64,000 nt of DNA, from contig NC_052399.1 in the NCBI RefSeq assembly GCF_009389715.1, positions 5,458,585 to 5,522,584 of the forward strand, read 5' to 3'. Under the pieces are notes generated by a model. The model made no database searches. It saw only the letters and a list, made by a program, of their open reading frames with translations, and had not been told where the DNA came from. Numbering within the stretch: position 1 is the stretch's first letter; every line of letters begins with the position of its first letter. Positions 38,844 to 49,900 of the stretch are shown piece after piece. The stretch is from Phoenix dactylifera (lineage: Eukaryota; Streptophyta; Magnoliopsida; Arecales; Arecaceae). A program made the position numbers and the translations under genes.

Positions 38844-39883
38844 GATCTTTACTACTGGGGCTCTTATCAGTGTTTTACATGATTAACTGCATCCTATGAG
38901 AATGCCCCTGATCAAATCTTATATGCATGCTGACTCGGTAAAGAGTCTGGCCTCTTTTTCTTTAACCTTGCCTGATGGAAGTGGAACTTGTAACTTCATT
39001 GATGGATCCATGCATACATGGCTCTGTAATCGGTTCGTTCACAGTATGGTCTGCTATTGCCAAAATCATCTGGATGTGCTGTTGTGTATAGCTTGTTTTG
39101 GAATAAAATGTTTGAATGTTTTATATGCTTGTAGTAAGTGTTTGGGCCTTTGTAAAGATGAAGCTTTTACATGCTTATGATCTAAAAGAACAATTAACTA
39201 AAGCAGTGGAGGTTTGGACCGGAAAGTGTTTTTTTTTTCTTTAAAGATCAAAAAATCAGAACTTATGGATACAAGCAGATTGCTCTACATCCCAAATGCC
39301 AGATGTAAATCTTGTCCAATGATCCAAATCGTTTAAAGATCCAATCTTTCTCTCATTTTGAAAAGAGAAGATGAAGTGGCATGAATCCTTGCCTCCTCCC
39401 TGGCCTTTTCCTGTTTCCTTTCAGTGCTATTTAACCTACAAGGATAGATGATGGAATGCTCTGTACCAGGGGCAGGACAATTTGGGGGATAATAGCGGGC
39501 CAACTTATCATTTTGGAATCAAATTGGATTGCAATACTCTGCTTTCTTAACATCTATTACATGGGATCCAGATGATTGGCAATGTATAAGGTCGAGCTCT
39601 ACTTAGGATATAAAGTATAAACAAATAAAGTGTGTCTGGAGGGAGAGCTCCGGGTTCCATCTGGTCATGGAAGGCACCGATCCTCTCTCGGATTAGCTTG
39701 ATTTGAGGCGGTTCGACGTTGATTCTGCCCTAAATTAGGTGATTCGCCTCTTTCCGCTGGGATTTTGGTACTCGTGCTCTAATTTGTTCTCTATATGAAC
39801 TCGAAATCTTTCACGCTTTTTCATGTTCTTTCTTTCTTGTTTCTTACTTCAAGAAATTTTCAGGATTGTGAATTTGCTTAAAG
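38844..39883 (+). other. 3' UTR of the RNR gene and spacer, perhaps the leader of the next small gene
   Basis: The RNR 3' UTR probably ends shortly after AATAAA at 39102-39107. Beyond about 39640 the composition changes. AAATTAG|GTGATT near 39738 and TTTTCAG near 39863 could bound an intron in a 5' leader for the candidate gene at 39884; this is inference. Confidence 0.35.
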
Positions 39884-40851
39884 ATGTCGACTTGGGTTTT
39901 TTCTTGGAAAAGCTTGCAGCTAAAACATCTGGTGAGCGGTTGGTCAATAGTGTGTTAATTCAGTATATTTCGTCGAGCATGCTTTTCTTGGGTGCGCTAT
40001 AGGGATATCTATCATTTGTTAAACCATAATTGTATTGGGTTCCTCTACTTTTCCTTTTCTGGTGCTTTAGAAAATCTGGTCTCAAATTTAAATTAAATAA
40101 AGTTCATACTTTCAGTCGCTTTATATGCTACTCAACAAGTGACTTTCAAGAATACATGAATATGTCATACGTAAAGACCACATAATTAAGGTATGTTATC
40201 GAAGTTTGCTTCATGTTGACCAAACCTAAAAAATGAGACCAGCCAGGAGATTTTATCCATTTAATAAATACATGTTCTTTGGAATGCCAATGGAATTCCA
40301 GTAGGAAATTGAATTCCTTCTGCTCATTTGTTTGTTTTTGTATACTGTAGATATAGTGCATTCCTCAAGAACTTAAAAATTCTCTGTTAGTATTTATATA
40401 TACAAGTATTGTAGTTTGATGAAGATTATATTACATTTACCTTCTCAGATGGGGCAAACACATTCCTTTTTTGTCTTTTCCTACTAATCTAGTGGGGTTG
40501 AAATTACTGATATTTTAGTGACAAAACCTTAACTCTGATATTTCTTTCTTATATCTTCTCCTACAACTTCACTTGATTTTCTATAATGAAACGGAAAATA
40601 GTTGAAAGATATAAATTTTAGGTTATGTCTTATCAGTTTTCTTGGTTCAGCAAATGACTAAGAAGTTAAGGAAACATCTAGCCCACTGCAACATGACAGT
40701 CATTCTCATGTTCTTTTCCACTGACATTGCCTTCATACTGTTGCTTATATAGGTTCTGTGGAAACTGGGTTTTGTAAATGCAATCAGTGGAAGATGGCAA
40801 CTGTTAAAGTATGTAGAAGAAGCTGATTTTGATTCAGAACCTCCACTGTGA
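39884..40851 (+). CDS. Candidate two-exon gene for a 48-residue protein, family unknown
   Basis: Exon 1 (39884-39931) encodes MSTWVFSWKSLQLKHL and ends at a good donor (CTG|GTGAGC). Exon 2 (40753-40851) begins after TATATAG, stays open for 32 codons (VLWKLGFVNAISGRWQLLKY, then an acidic end EEADFDSEPPL) and stops at TGA 40849-40851. Both exons are in phase. The product would be a small Trp/Leu/Lys-rich amphipathic peptide with an acidic tail. I do not recognise it, and chance is a real alternative because the exons are so short. Confidence 0.3.
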
Positions 40852-41357
40852 ATAAAAGGGCACCATTGTATGCTAGGGACATTGGAATCCAAGGAGGGAA
40901 TTAAACAAGGTTAGCATGCTTAGATATGATATCCTACAATTTTGTGTGATGGCAACAACATTTTCCTTAAATGTTAGTTGAGCTTTTAAGATAGACATTG
41001 ATACATTCTCATTGGATTATAATTCTGTAGCAACAATTTATTAAATTAATACAGTATGGTTTATAAGATAAATTTAAATTAATACGGACCCTGTCACAAC
41101 TTTATTGTCATGGTCCATTGGCCTATTTGTAAAGCAAGCCAAATAGAGTGTTTCTTCTCCCTGCTGCCATGTTAGAAGAAGAGATTGGCTGGGTGGTTGT
41201 GCTGGCCAAATCTAAGTTGGATCTTCTTGAGTTGGGCCCAGGTCTATGTTGGCTTAATAATAAGTCATGCCAGTTCTATTTATGCTGAAGCCCATTAGTG
41301 GGCCTGTCCAAGAACAATAGCCTAAATGTCCAACTTCAAGTTTCTTAAGATAAATGA
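40852..41357. other. Intergenic DNA
   Basis: No gene recognised; leads up to the SINE target site. Confidence 0.4.
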
Positions 41358-41365
41358 GCATAAAA

Positions 41366-41691
41366 ACCACCGAGGTGGTAGCACGGTTGGAACGGAGCTA
41401 AGATTCCACCGAAGTAGCTCAGTTCGAAATGCGCGGGCGTCGATTAAATGCGGAAACCGAATGCCCCCCGTCTGGTTTGCCCGGTGGAGTCGCTATCTGG
41501 TTTGCCGGTACTTAGGTGATGCTGGTGTGACGTACTCACACGTGGAAGGGACTGCCACATTGGTGGAGCTCCTCCACGGATGGAGAGGGTATGAGTAAAA
41601 CTTGTCTATCCGAACATTCTCCAACGGAAAGACTGCTCAGTGGGGGTTGATGCAGGTGAGATCCTTCTCACCCCCCTCTTTCCTTTTCCTA

Positions 41692-41728
<37 letters not shown>

Positions 41729-41745
41729 AAACAAACAAACAAAGC
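41366..41745 (+). mobile_element. tRNA-derived SINE
   Basis: The head contains an A-box-like TGGTAGCACGGTTGG (about 41375-41389) and a B-box-like AGTTCGAAATGC some 35 bp further on, as in tRNA-derived SINEs. The body continues for about 250 bp without coding potential. It ends CCTAAGC followed by a long A-run and a (CAAA)n tail. GCATAAAA at 41358-41365 is repeated at 41746-41753, an 8-bp or longer target duplication. The 3' end resembles that of the local LINE family (..TTAGC-An), so mobilisation by that LINE is plausible. Confidence 0.8.
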
Positions 41746-41753
41746 GCATAAAA

Positions 41754-42803
41754 GAACATATGAGGACGGACTAGGTTTTGAAGCCGTGGCCTCTAGCTGT
41801 GTGCTAGTAGACACTGAATGAATTTTTTTTTTTTGTTTTATACACAGCACTCTCCAAAGGCACTCACTTTCGAGAACAAGATGCTGGCATCTAACGCCAT
41901 CTATGTTTCTGATAACTATCTTTGCTAAGTATTATGGTTGTACCTAAATTGAAATTGCTTAACCCAAAAAATGTTGCAGTGCATGGAATCATTGTAAAAT
42001 AACAAATGCTATGGGGATCTTAGCTGGTATGCAACTTTGACATGTGAGCCAAGGTGATGCAGTGGAATTTTGGTAAAAAATATTTACAAATATTATCAGG
42101 AAAAAACTTTATTATGACATTAATATATCATCATAATTAGCATCCGTCTATTTTATGGGAAAATTTTAGTTTTTTTACATAAATTTAAATTTTGCCCTAA
42201 AGCAAATTTCAGTAAGGTAGACTAGCAGATGAATGACATGTGATGCTGATAGAAGATGAGCGATAGATAGACGCAAGGGACTGCATTGTCAGTTGACAGA
42301 ACTCATGGGAAGTATCTGAAGATGATGAAGCATTTTGAATATGAAGGAGTAATGAGAGCTAAACGGCTATGGAGTATCACTACTAGTACCAACAAGGATT
42401 TGTTCCTGTGCTGGGGAGGGGTTCAGTAGATATTGTTTTTAACTAGGAAATAGCCTTTTTACTTGAAAAAACTAGGAAATCTACTAGTTTAGAACAGTCT
42501 TCTGACTCAATTGAAGATGTAGCATCAAAAGGCATCCTCATTGTATGCTTCCCGTCATTAAACATGTATATTGTGCTGTTTGAAACATTTCAATTTTATG
42601 AAAGAAAACTAAATTACACTAGATACAGTCAAATGAGCATTGCAAAAGAAAGTAGGCTCGAGCTTTGGTACAAGATCTATATAGGAAAGAGTTATCATTG
42701 ATTGAAACTTAATTATAGTGTATAACTAACTTACATTCTACAATTAGATGTACGTACAATAGATACAACAAATATGGAAATAATACACAACAGGATTGAC
42801 ACA
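41754..42803. other. AT-rich intergenic DNA left of the gypsy element
   Basis: No gene recognised. Confidence 0.4.
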
Positions 42804-43875
42804 TGTTGCTGGAAATTGGATCCGGGGGCTGCCGCGAACCAAGGGGGGAGGAGCTCCGCTGCCGGGACGATGGATGGCGGTGCGTCGATTGGTGGCGTCT
42901 TCCTGGAGAGTCCTGCAAAAAAGCCGGTGGCCGGGCTTTCCGGCGCCGGCCCTCCGAAGCTTAAGTCAGAGGGGGCTAATATGTGGGGGGAGTAAAGGAG
43001 AGGAATGTCTGTTCTTTCTGTGTGTATATTTGTGTCCGTTTTGTGTTGTCTCTCCCTTCTCTTTTTCTTCTTCCCCCCAGGTTTCCTTTTATAGAAGGAT
43101 ATTATGTTACCTGGGAGGTGACAGGGGAATTTGTCCTCTTTTGTGATAATTGGGCACGATTTGGCTCATTAATGGCGTAGTGGAGAATAAGGCCGGATCA
43201 AACCGGAATCAGAGAGTTGTCATGGTTGATCGGACCCGTTGGAGTGGTTGAACCGCCGGCCGTGGTGGGCCTGGGGTTCGTAGATGGTAGGTGCATTAAT
43301 TGCTGAGTGAACCGGCGGTCAGGGAGAGCCATACGCTTTGATGGTTCAGTGATCCGGAGATCATCTTGAGCCGTGTTCATTTAATGACTGAGTGCATCGG
43401 AGGCCTGAGGGGGTTTCATGCATTAATGACAGGTCGTGCCGAGTACCTGCAGAAATCTCGCGCTTTGATGACTTAGAGATAGTGGTAGATTGTAGTGGAG
43501 TCGTGTATTTAGCCGTCAGATCCTTTAAAGGGTTAGGCGGAGATTGAGTATTTGGTTAAGGCTCGGGCTCGGCACGGGTGCCGAGCCGAGCTGGTCGCCC
43601 AGCGGAGTGTCCTGTGGCGGGGTTACTTCTGGTCGGCGCTCTCTGGTCGGCTCTTTTCAGTCGGGCGCCTTTATTCGGCGCTCTTTGGTTGAGTGCCTCG
43701 CTGGCCGGCGCTATTTGGTTGAGTGCCTCGCTGGCCGGCGCTATTTGGTAGAGCGCCTCTGGTCGGCGCTCTTTGGTTGAGCGCCTCGCTGGCCGGCTCT
43801 ATTTGGTTGAGCGCCTCTGGTCGGCGCTCTTGAGCGCCTTCGAGGTGGCATGACTTGGGGTTTTTTTCCCCAACA
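42804..43875 (-). repeat. 3' LTR of the gypsy element (1072 bp, complete)
   Basis: Starts TGTTGCTGG and ends CCCCAACA on the plus strand. A TATAAAAG box on the minus strand lies at 43086-43093. The outer half contains short repeats of GGTTGAGCGCCTC and GGTCGGCGCTC. Confidence 0.92.
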
Positions 43876-43890
43876 CTACCCCCCGACTTC
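43876..43890 (-). other. Polypurine tract of the gypsy element
   Basis: On the element strand a G-rich run (GTCGGGGGGTAG) abuts the 3' LTR, the position of the plus-strand primer. Confidence 0.6.
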
Positions 43891-44654
43891 CAAGTTCCAG
43901 CTGGCTACCAGCTTGAGCGCGGGAAGTAGTTTTAGTTGGGTCATTACGGATTTCGAAAATTTTAAATTATCGCGCTTTTCTATTTATCGGGCGCTTCGAG
44001 GTGCCTTTAATAGGCGGCGTCTCTTCTTTCCCGAAATGTCCCATTATTGGGACGCCCTCTCCGAAGCGTCCTCGCGTCGTGGGCTCATGATGGGGCCGCA
44101 CGATCCGATGGGGCGCTTCGGTGTTCGAAGCGTCAACCCGAATTAAGTGTGGCGCTCCGTCTTTTGGACCGACACGTGTCGTAATCTAAACGGGATGCAG
44201 CATTTTTCTCGCTGATCTGGGCCGTTGGAGGGGTGAGGCCGAGCGATGATTGGCCTGACCAGGTGCCTCGACGCCAGTCAGGGGTTCATTCAGATAATTA
44301 ATTAACCAAGAATGAAGGTAAATGAAAATGGAAAGACATCAATTAAAAGGGGTACCTGGTACCATGAGCGTCCTTATGTCAAGGCCGTGAACTTTGCCTG
44401 GGGACGGAAGACGCTCCTCTGCTCGGAGTCCGTTTTTTGAGGACGCCAGCAAGATAGAAGAATCCAAGAATAAATGGGATAATGCAAAGATATTAAATAA
44501 ATGGGTACCTGGTACCGTGAGCCTTCTTATGCCGAGGCGGCTGGAGACGCTCCTCTGCTCGGAGTCCGTTTTTTGAGGACGCCGGCAAGATAGAATCCAG
44601 TTCGTTGCCAATGACGGTCTTCTCACCGATCACGAGCAGTCGAGCTCTGTGATT
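43891..44654 (-). other. Gypsy 3' non-coding region, part 1
   Basis: Unique-looking GC-rich sequence, then a diverged duplication. GACGCTCCTCTGCTCGGAGT at 44410 recurs at 44546, and GGTACCTGGTACC at 44351 recurs at 44514. No coding capacity recognised. Confidence 0.6.
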
Positions 44655-45460
44655 GATGGAGAACGAGCCGAGCTCGTTGGTCGATGGAGAACGAGCCGAG
44701 CTCGTTGGTCGATGGAGAACGAGCCGAGCTCGTTGGTCGATGGAGGCCGCATCCCGACGTCTCGGGGTAGGAGAACGAGCCGAGCTCGTTGGTCGATGGA
44801 GAACGAGCCGAGCTCGTTGGTCGATGGAGAACGAGCCGAGCTCGTTGGTCGATGGAGAATGAGCCGAGCTCGTTGGTCGATGGAGGCCGCATCCTGACGT
44901 CTCGGGGTAGGAGAACGAGCCGAGCTCGTTGGTCGATGGAGAACGAGCCGAGCTCGTTGGTCGATGGAGGCCGCATCCCGACGTCTCGGGGCATCCCAAC
45001 GTATCGGGGCATCCCGACGTCTCGGGGCATCCCGACGTCTCGGGGCATCCCGACGTCTCGAGGTAGGAGAACGAGCCGAGCTCGTTGGTCAATGGAGAAC
45101 GAGCCGAGCTCGTTGGTCGATGGAGGCCGCATCACGACGTCTCGGGGCATCCCAACGTATCGGGGCATCCCGACGTCTCGGGGCATCCTGACGTATCGGG
45201 GCATCCCGACGTCTCGGGGTAGGAGAACGAGCTGAGCTCGTTGGTCGATGGAGAACGAGCCGAGCTCGTTGGTCGATGGAGAACGAGCCGAGCTCGTTGG
45301 TCGATGGAGGCCGCATCCCGACGTCTCGGGGCATCCCAACGTATCGGGGCATCCCGACGTATCGGGGCATCCCGACGTCTCGGGGTAGGAGAACGAGCCG
45401 AGCTCGTTGGTCGATGGATAACGAGCCGAGCTCGTTGGTCGATGGAGAACACATCAGGAA
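44655..45460. repeat. Two-unit minisatellite in the gypsy 3' non-coding region
   Basis: A 28-bp unit (GATGGAGAACGAGCCGAGCT + CGTTGGTC) occurs about 16 times, interspersed with blocks of an 18-bp unit (GGCATCCCGACGTCTCGG) that occurs about as often. The mixture gives long open frames on both strands that are artefacts of repetition. Both units have palindromic cores (CGAGCTCG; CCCGACGTCTCGGG). Tat-lineage elements are known for such arrays in this position. Confidence 0.92.
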
Positions 45461-46340
45461 CTCACGAACATCTTCAGGGAGTCCTTGTAGGTACTCCATC
45501 CCGAAATATCAAGGCGTTCCGACCGTGGTCAGGGTAGGAGAATGAGCCTGGCACCATGAGATAGTTAGGAGAATTGGTGAGCTCGAACAAGTGCACAAAC
45601 CATCACAAGTTATCATAAGATGAAATTTATGGTTGAATAATGGGGGACCCCTTGGGGTTCTACTGGTAGTACACGCGGAGATTCTCAGAACTCCAGCTTT
45701 GTGGAATGGGAGTCCCATCTAGGGACTCTAGCTTATAAGTTCCGGGTCGGCGGATGCGCGTGACTCAGTAAGGTCCTTCCCAATTTGGAGCTAGTTTTCC
45801 TTGTTCAGTTGGTCGGGAGGCCTCAGCTCTTCTGAGGACAAGGTCCCCCAGTTTGAAGGATTTGACTTTGACCCTGGCGTTGTAGTACTGAGCTGTCTTT
45901 TGCTGGTACCTCGCCATGTAAACTCGGGCGGCCTCCCGTGTTTCCTCGATCAGGTCAAGGTTGCTTCTGAGCTGCGAGGAGTTGGAGCTGGCATCGTGAT
46001 GTTCTACTTTTGGAGAAGGAAGCCCAATCTCCAACGGGATGACAGCTTCCGTCCCATACGTCAGATTGAAGGGAGTCTCGCCGGTGGGGACACGGAATGT
46101 GGTCCGGTAAGCCCACAAGACATTGTATAGGTCTTCGACCCATTGTCCTTTGGATTTGTCGAGCCTGGCTTTGAGCCCCTGCAAAATAGTACGGTTTGTT
46201 ACCTCGGTTTCTCCGTTCGTCTGAGGGTGCGCGACCGAGGTGAAGCGGTGGTCGATGCCAAGCTCGGAGCAGAATTCTCTAAAATGGAGGTTGTCGAACT
46301 GGCGACCGTTGTCGGATATGAGGATGCGGGGGAGCCCGAA

Positions 46341-46991
46341 TAGGGGTGGCAATCGGGTCGGGTCAGGCATAAACAGGTCGGGTCAAATACAGGTCGGGTC
46401 AGAAAACTATAAATCTGAACCCGACCTGTTTATTAAACGGGTCAGGAATTGCAAACCTGAACCTGACCTGTTTATTAAACAGGTAACCCGACCCGACCCG
46501 TTTAACCTGTTTAATAAACAGGTAACCTGTTTAATAAACAGGTAACCTGTTTAATAAACAGGTAACCTGTTTAATAAACAGGTAACCTGTTTAATAAACA
46601 GGTAACCTGTTTAATAAACAGGTAACCTGTTTACCCAACCCGACCCGACCTGTTTAACCTGTTTGCCCAACCTGACCTGTTTAGACCTGTTTAATCTATC
46701 CAACCCAACCTGTTTAACCTGCCCAACCCGACCTGTTTAGACCCGTTTAACCTGTTTAACCCGTTTAACCAGTTTAACCTGTTTAGACCTGTTTAACCTG
46801 CCCAACAGTTAAACGGGTTAAACGATTTAAACGGGTTAGACATCTAAAACCCGTATCCGACCCAATTAATAAACAGGTTAAACGGGTCGACCTGTTTACG
46901 ACCCGAACCTGTTTAGGCTAAACCCAAACCTGTTTATGGCGGGTCGAACACAGGTCGGGTTGGCGGGTCGGGTCATATTTTGCCACCCCTA
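46341..46991. mobile_element. hAT-type MITE, copy 2, inserted in the gypsy integrase
   Basis: Same family as 15399-15978: TAGGGGTGGCAA ... TTGCCACCCCTA, with an exact 8-bp duplication AGCCCGAA at 46333-46340 and 46992-46999. Removing the element and one duplication restores the integrase reading. It contains six copies of a 20-bp unit (46511-46630) where copy 1 has one. Confidence 0.95.
46511..46630. repeat. Six 20-bp near-palindromic units inside the MITE
   Basis: TTAATAAACAGGTAACCTGT is repeated head to tail at 46511, 46531, 46551, 46571, 46591 and 46611. Each unit is close to self-complementary (CCTGTTTA/TAAACAGG). Confidence 0.92.
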
Positions 46992-49900
46992 AGCCCGAAT
47001 CTGCAAATTATGGACTTCCAGACAAAATTCCGCATCTTCTGCTCGGTGATCCGGGCAAGAGGCTCAGCTTCTACCCACTTTGTGAAATAGTCGATGGAGA
47101 CGACCAAGAATTTCCTTTGTCCGGTAGCCAGAGGAAATGACCCTAGAATGTCAATTCCCCACTGGGCAAAAGGCCAAGGGGAGCTGATAGAAGTTAAGGG
47201 AGCCGAAGGTCGGCGTTGGACATTGGCGTTTCTCTGGCATCGGTCGCATCTTCGGACGAAGTCCACAGCATCCTTCTGGAGTGTCGGCCAATAGTATCCT
47301 TGGCGCAAAATTTTATGAGCCAATGCTCGTCCTCCCAGATGATTTCCACAAATCCCGTCGTGGACTTCGCGCATGGCATAATCAGCCTCCGAGGGGCGGA
47401 GACATCTGAGGAGGGGAGAAGTGAAAGATCTCCGATAAAGCTTTTCCTCATGCAGTAGGTACCAGGTGGCGGAGCGCTTTATTCGGCGAGCCTCTCGTTC
47501 ATTACTGGGGAGGACTTCATCTTGCAGATAGCTGATGAGCTCGTCCATCCAGCTTGGCTCGAACTCAATACAAAGGGCCTGCTCGGGCTCCTCCGTACTG
47601 GATTTTTGAAGATACTCTAGCGCTGCCACTTTGGGGAGCTCGCTCATGCGAGAAGACGCCAGCTTTGACAGTCGGTCGGCTCTGAGATTCTCCGACCTGG
47701 CAACATGTTGGATGTGAAAAGAGTCCAAGGTCGAGGTGAGATCCCGTACCTTCTGAAGATATTTCTGCATGGTCGGGTCTCTGGCTTCGAAGTCTCCCAT
47801 GATTTGGTTGACGACGAGCTGAGAATCACTAAAGGCCTTCAGATCCTTCACTCCTAGTTCTCTGGCTAGCTTGAGCCCGGCGACGAGCGCTTCGTACTCC
47901 GCCATGTTGTTGGAAGCAGAAAACTCGAGGCGTAAGGCTTGCTCAGCGACCACCCCCTCCGGGCTGGTGAGGATGAGACCTGCTCCGCTACCCCCCGAGT
48001 TTGAAGAGCCATCGACATGCAAAATCCATGCCAAACTTGGGGTCTGCTCCGTTAGTGGCTCAGGCTCGGGCTCGACCTCATCCGGTATGGTGCACTCGAC
48101 TATGAAGTCGGCGAGTGCTTGTGCTTTGATCGCCGGTCTGGGTCGGTACTCGAGGTCAAATTTCCCGAGCTCGATGGCCCATTTAGTGATCCGGCCCGCA
48201 CGGTCTGATCTTTGCAGGATCTGCTTGACTGGCTGGTCAGTCAGCACGGCCATTGTGTGGGCTTGGAAGTAAGGCCGCAGCCTCCGAGCTGAGATGAATA
48301 AGGCATAAACAGTCTTCTCTAGTTTGGAGTATCGGGTCTCAGCGTCCCTCAGGACCCGGCTGGTGTAATACACTAGTTTTTGGAGCTTGCCCTCCTCTCG
48401 GACCAGGACCGAGCTTACTGCTACAGGGGAGACAGCTAAATACAGGTAAAGGAGTTCACCCTGTTGAGGCTTTGTGAGCAGGGGAGGAGATGCCAGAAGG
48501 TGCTTGAGCTCTTCAAAAGACCGCTGGCACTCGTCCGACCATAGAAAATTCTTTGGCTTCTTAAGAGCCGCAAAGAATGGAAGGCAGCGCTCGGCTGAGC
48601 GGGAGATGAATCTCCCGAGAGCCGCGACTCGGCCCGTAAGCCGTTGTACCTCTTTGACTGTCCTTGGAGGCGTCATTTCTTGGAGGGCTCGGATCTTCTC
48701 AGGATTGGCCTCGATTCTCCGTTGTGTAATGATAAAGCCGAGGAATTTGCCGGAGGTGACTCCGAATGCACATTTGGCTGGATTGAGCTTCATTTGATAC
48801 CTTCGGAGTGTGGAGAATGCTTCATCAAGGTCGGCCACATGATCTTGCGCCACCTTGCTTTTCACCAGCATGTCATCAACATAGACCTCCATGTTTCGGC
48901 CTATTTGATCTTTGAAGATCCGGCTGACCAGCCTCTGATAAGTTGCCCCGGCATTCTTTAAGCCGAATGGCATTACTTTATAGCAGTAGGTTCCCCCATC
49001 GGTAATGAAGGCCGTTTTTTCTTCATCTGCTGGCGCCATGCGGATCTGGTTGTATCCAGAGAAGGCGTCCATGAATGCTAGCAGCTCGTGACCCGAGGTG
49101 GAGTCCACGAGCTGGTCGATGCTGGGAAGTGGGAAGCTGTCCTTTGGGCAGGCTTTATTCAGGTCGGTGTAATCCACGCACATGCGCCATTTTCCGCTGG
49201 CTTTTTTGACGAGGACCACGTTGGCGAGCCACTCCGGGTAGGATATCTCCCGGATGAAACCAGTCTCAAGGAGTTTGTCAACCTCCTCGGCTGCTGCTCG
49301 TTGTCGTTCAGGGGCGGTGCCTCGCTTCTTTTGTCGCACTGGCTTGCAGGTTGGCTTTACTTGGAGCCGGTGGACCATGATTTCTGGGTCTATCCCTGGC
49401 ATATCCGTGGGCGACCATGTGAAGACGTCCATGCTGTCTCGCAAGAAGTTGACGAGGCGATCTCTTTCGCGCTCATTGAGGCCAGAGCCGACCTGCACGG
49501 TTAGCTCGGAAAAGTTTTCGCGCAAAGGAACCTGGATTAGTAACTCACCAGGCTCTACCCGCTTTTTCTGAGGGTCGACCCGCGCCTCCAGAACTTTAGT
49601 TGAAGGCTGGTCGGTTGCTGGGACAGGCGCCTCAGCTGGTCGTTCCGCCTCGTGGGTCGCCATGTAGCATCGCCTTGCTACCGCTTGATCCCCACGAACT
49701 TCGCCAACTCCTTGGCTGGTGGGGAATCGCATGAGCAGGTGGCGAGTTGAGACTACCGCTCGGAGGGCGTTGAGACCTGGTCTTCCGAGAATGGCATTGT
49801 AGACCGAGGGCAGGCGTATCACGAGGAAGCTCATCCCCACGGTACTTTCACAGGGAGCGAGCCCGGCTGTAACCAGGAGGTCGATCTCGCCCTCTACTGG

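Noticed and set aside
42796..43146. Frame repeated identically at 51720-52124
   Set aside because: The repetition is the LTR pair; the frame has no gene character.
44655..45460. CRISPR-like array of 28-bp repeats
   Set aside because: Units are head to tail or separated by repeated 18-bp units, not by unique spacers, in a plant retrotransposon.
44493..45499. Several long open frames on both strands with [22 protein letters not shown] repeats
   Set aside because: They follow from translating a 28-bp/18-bp minisatellite in different frames; no start context, no family.
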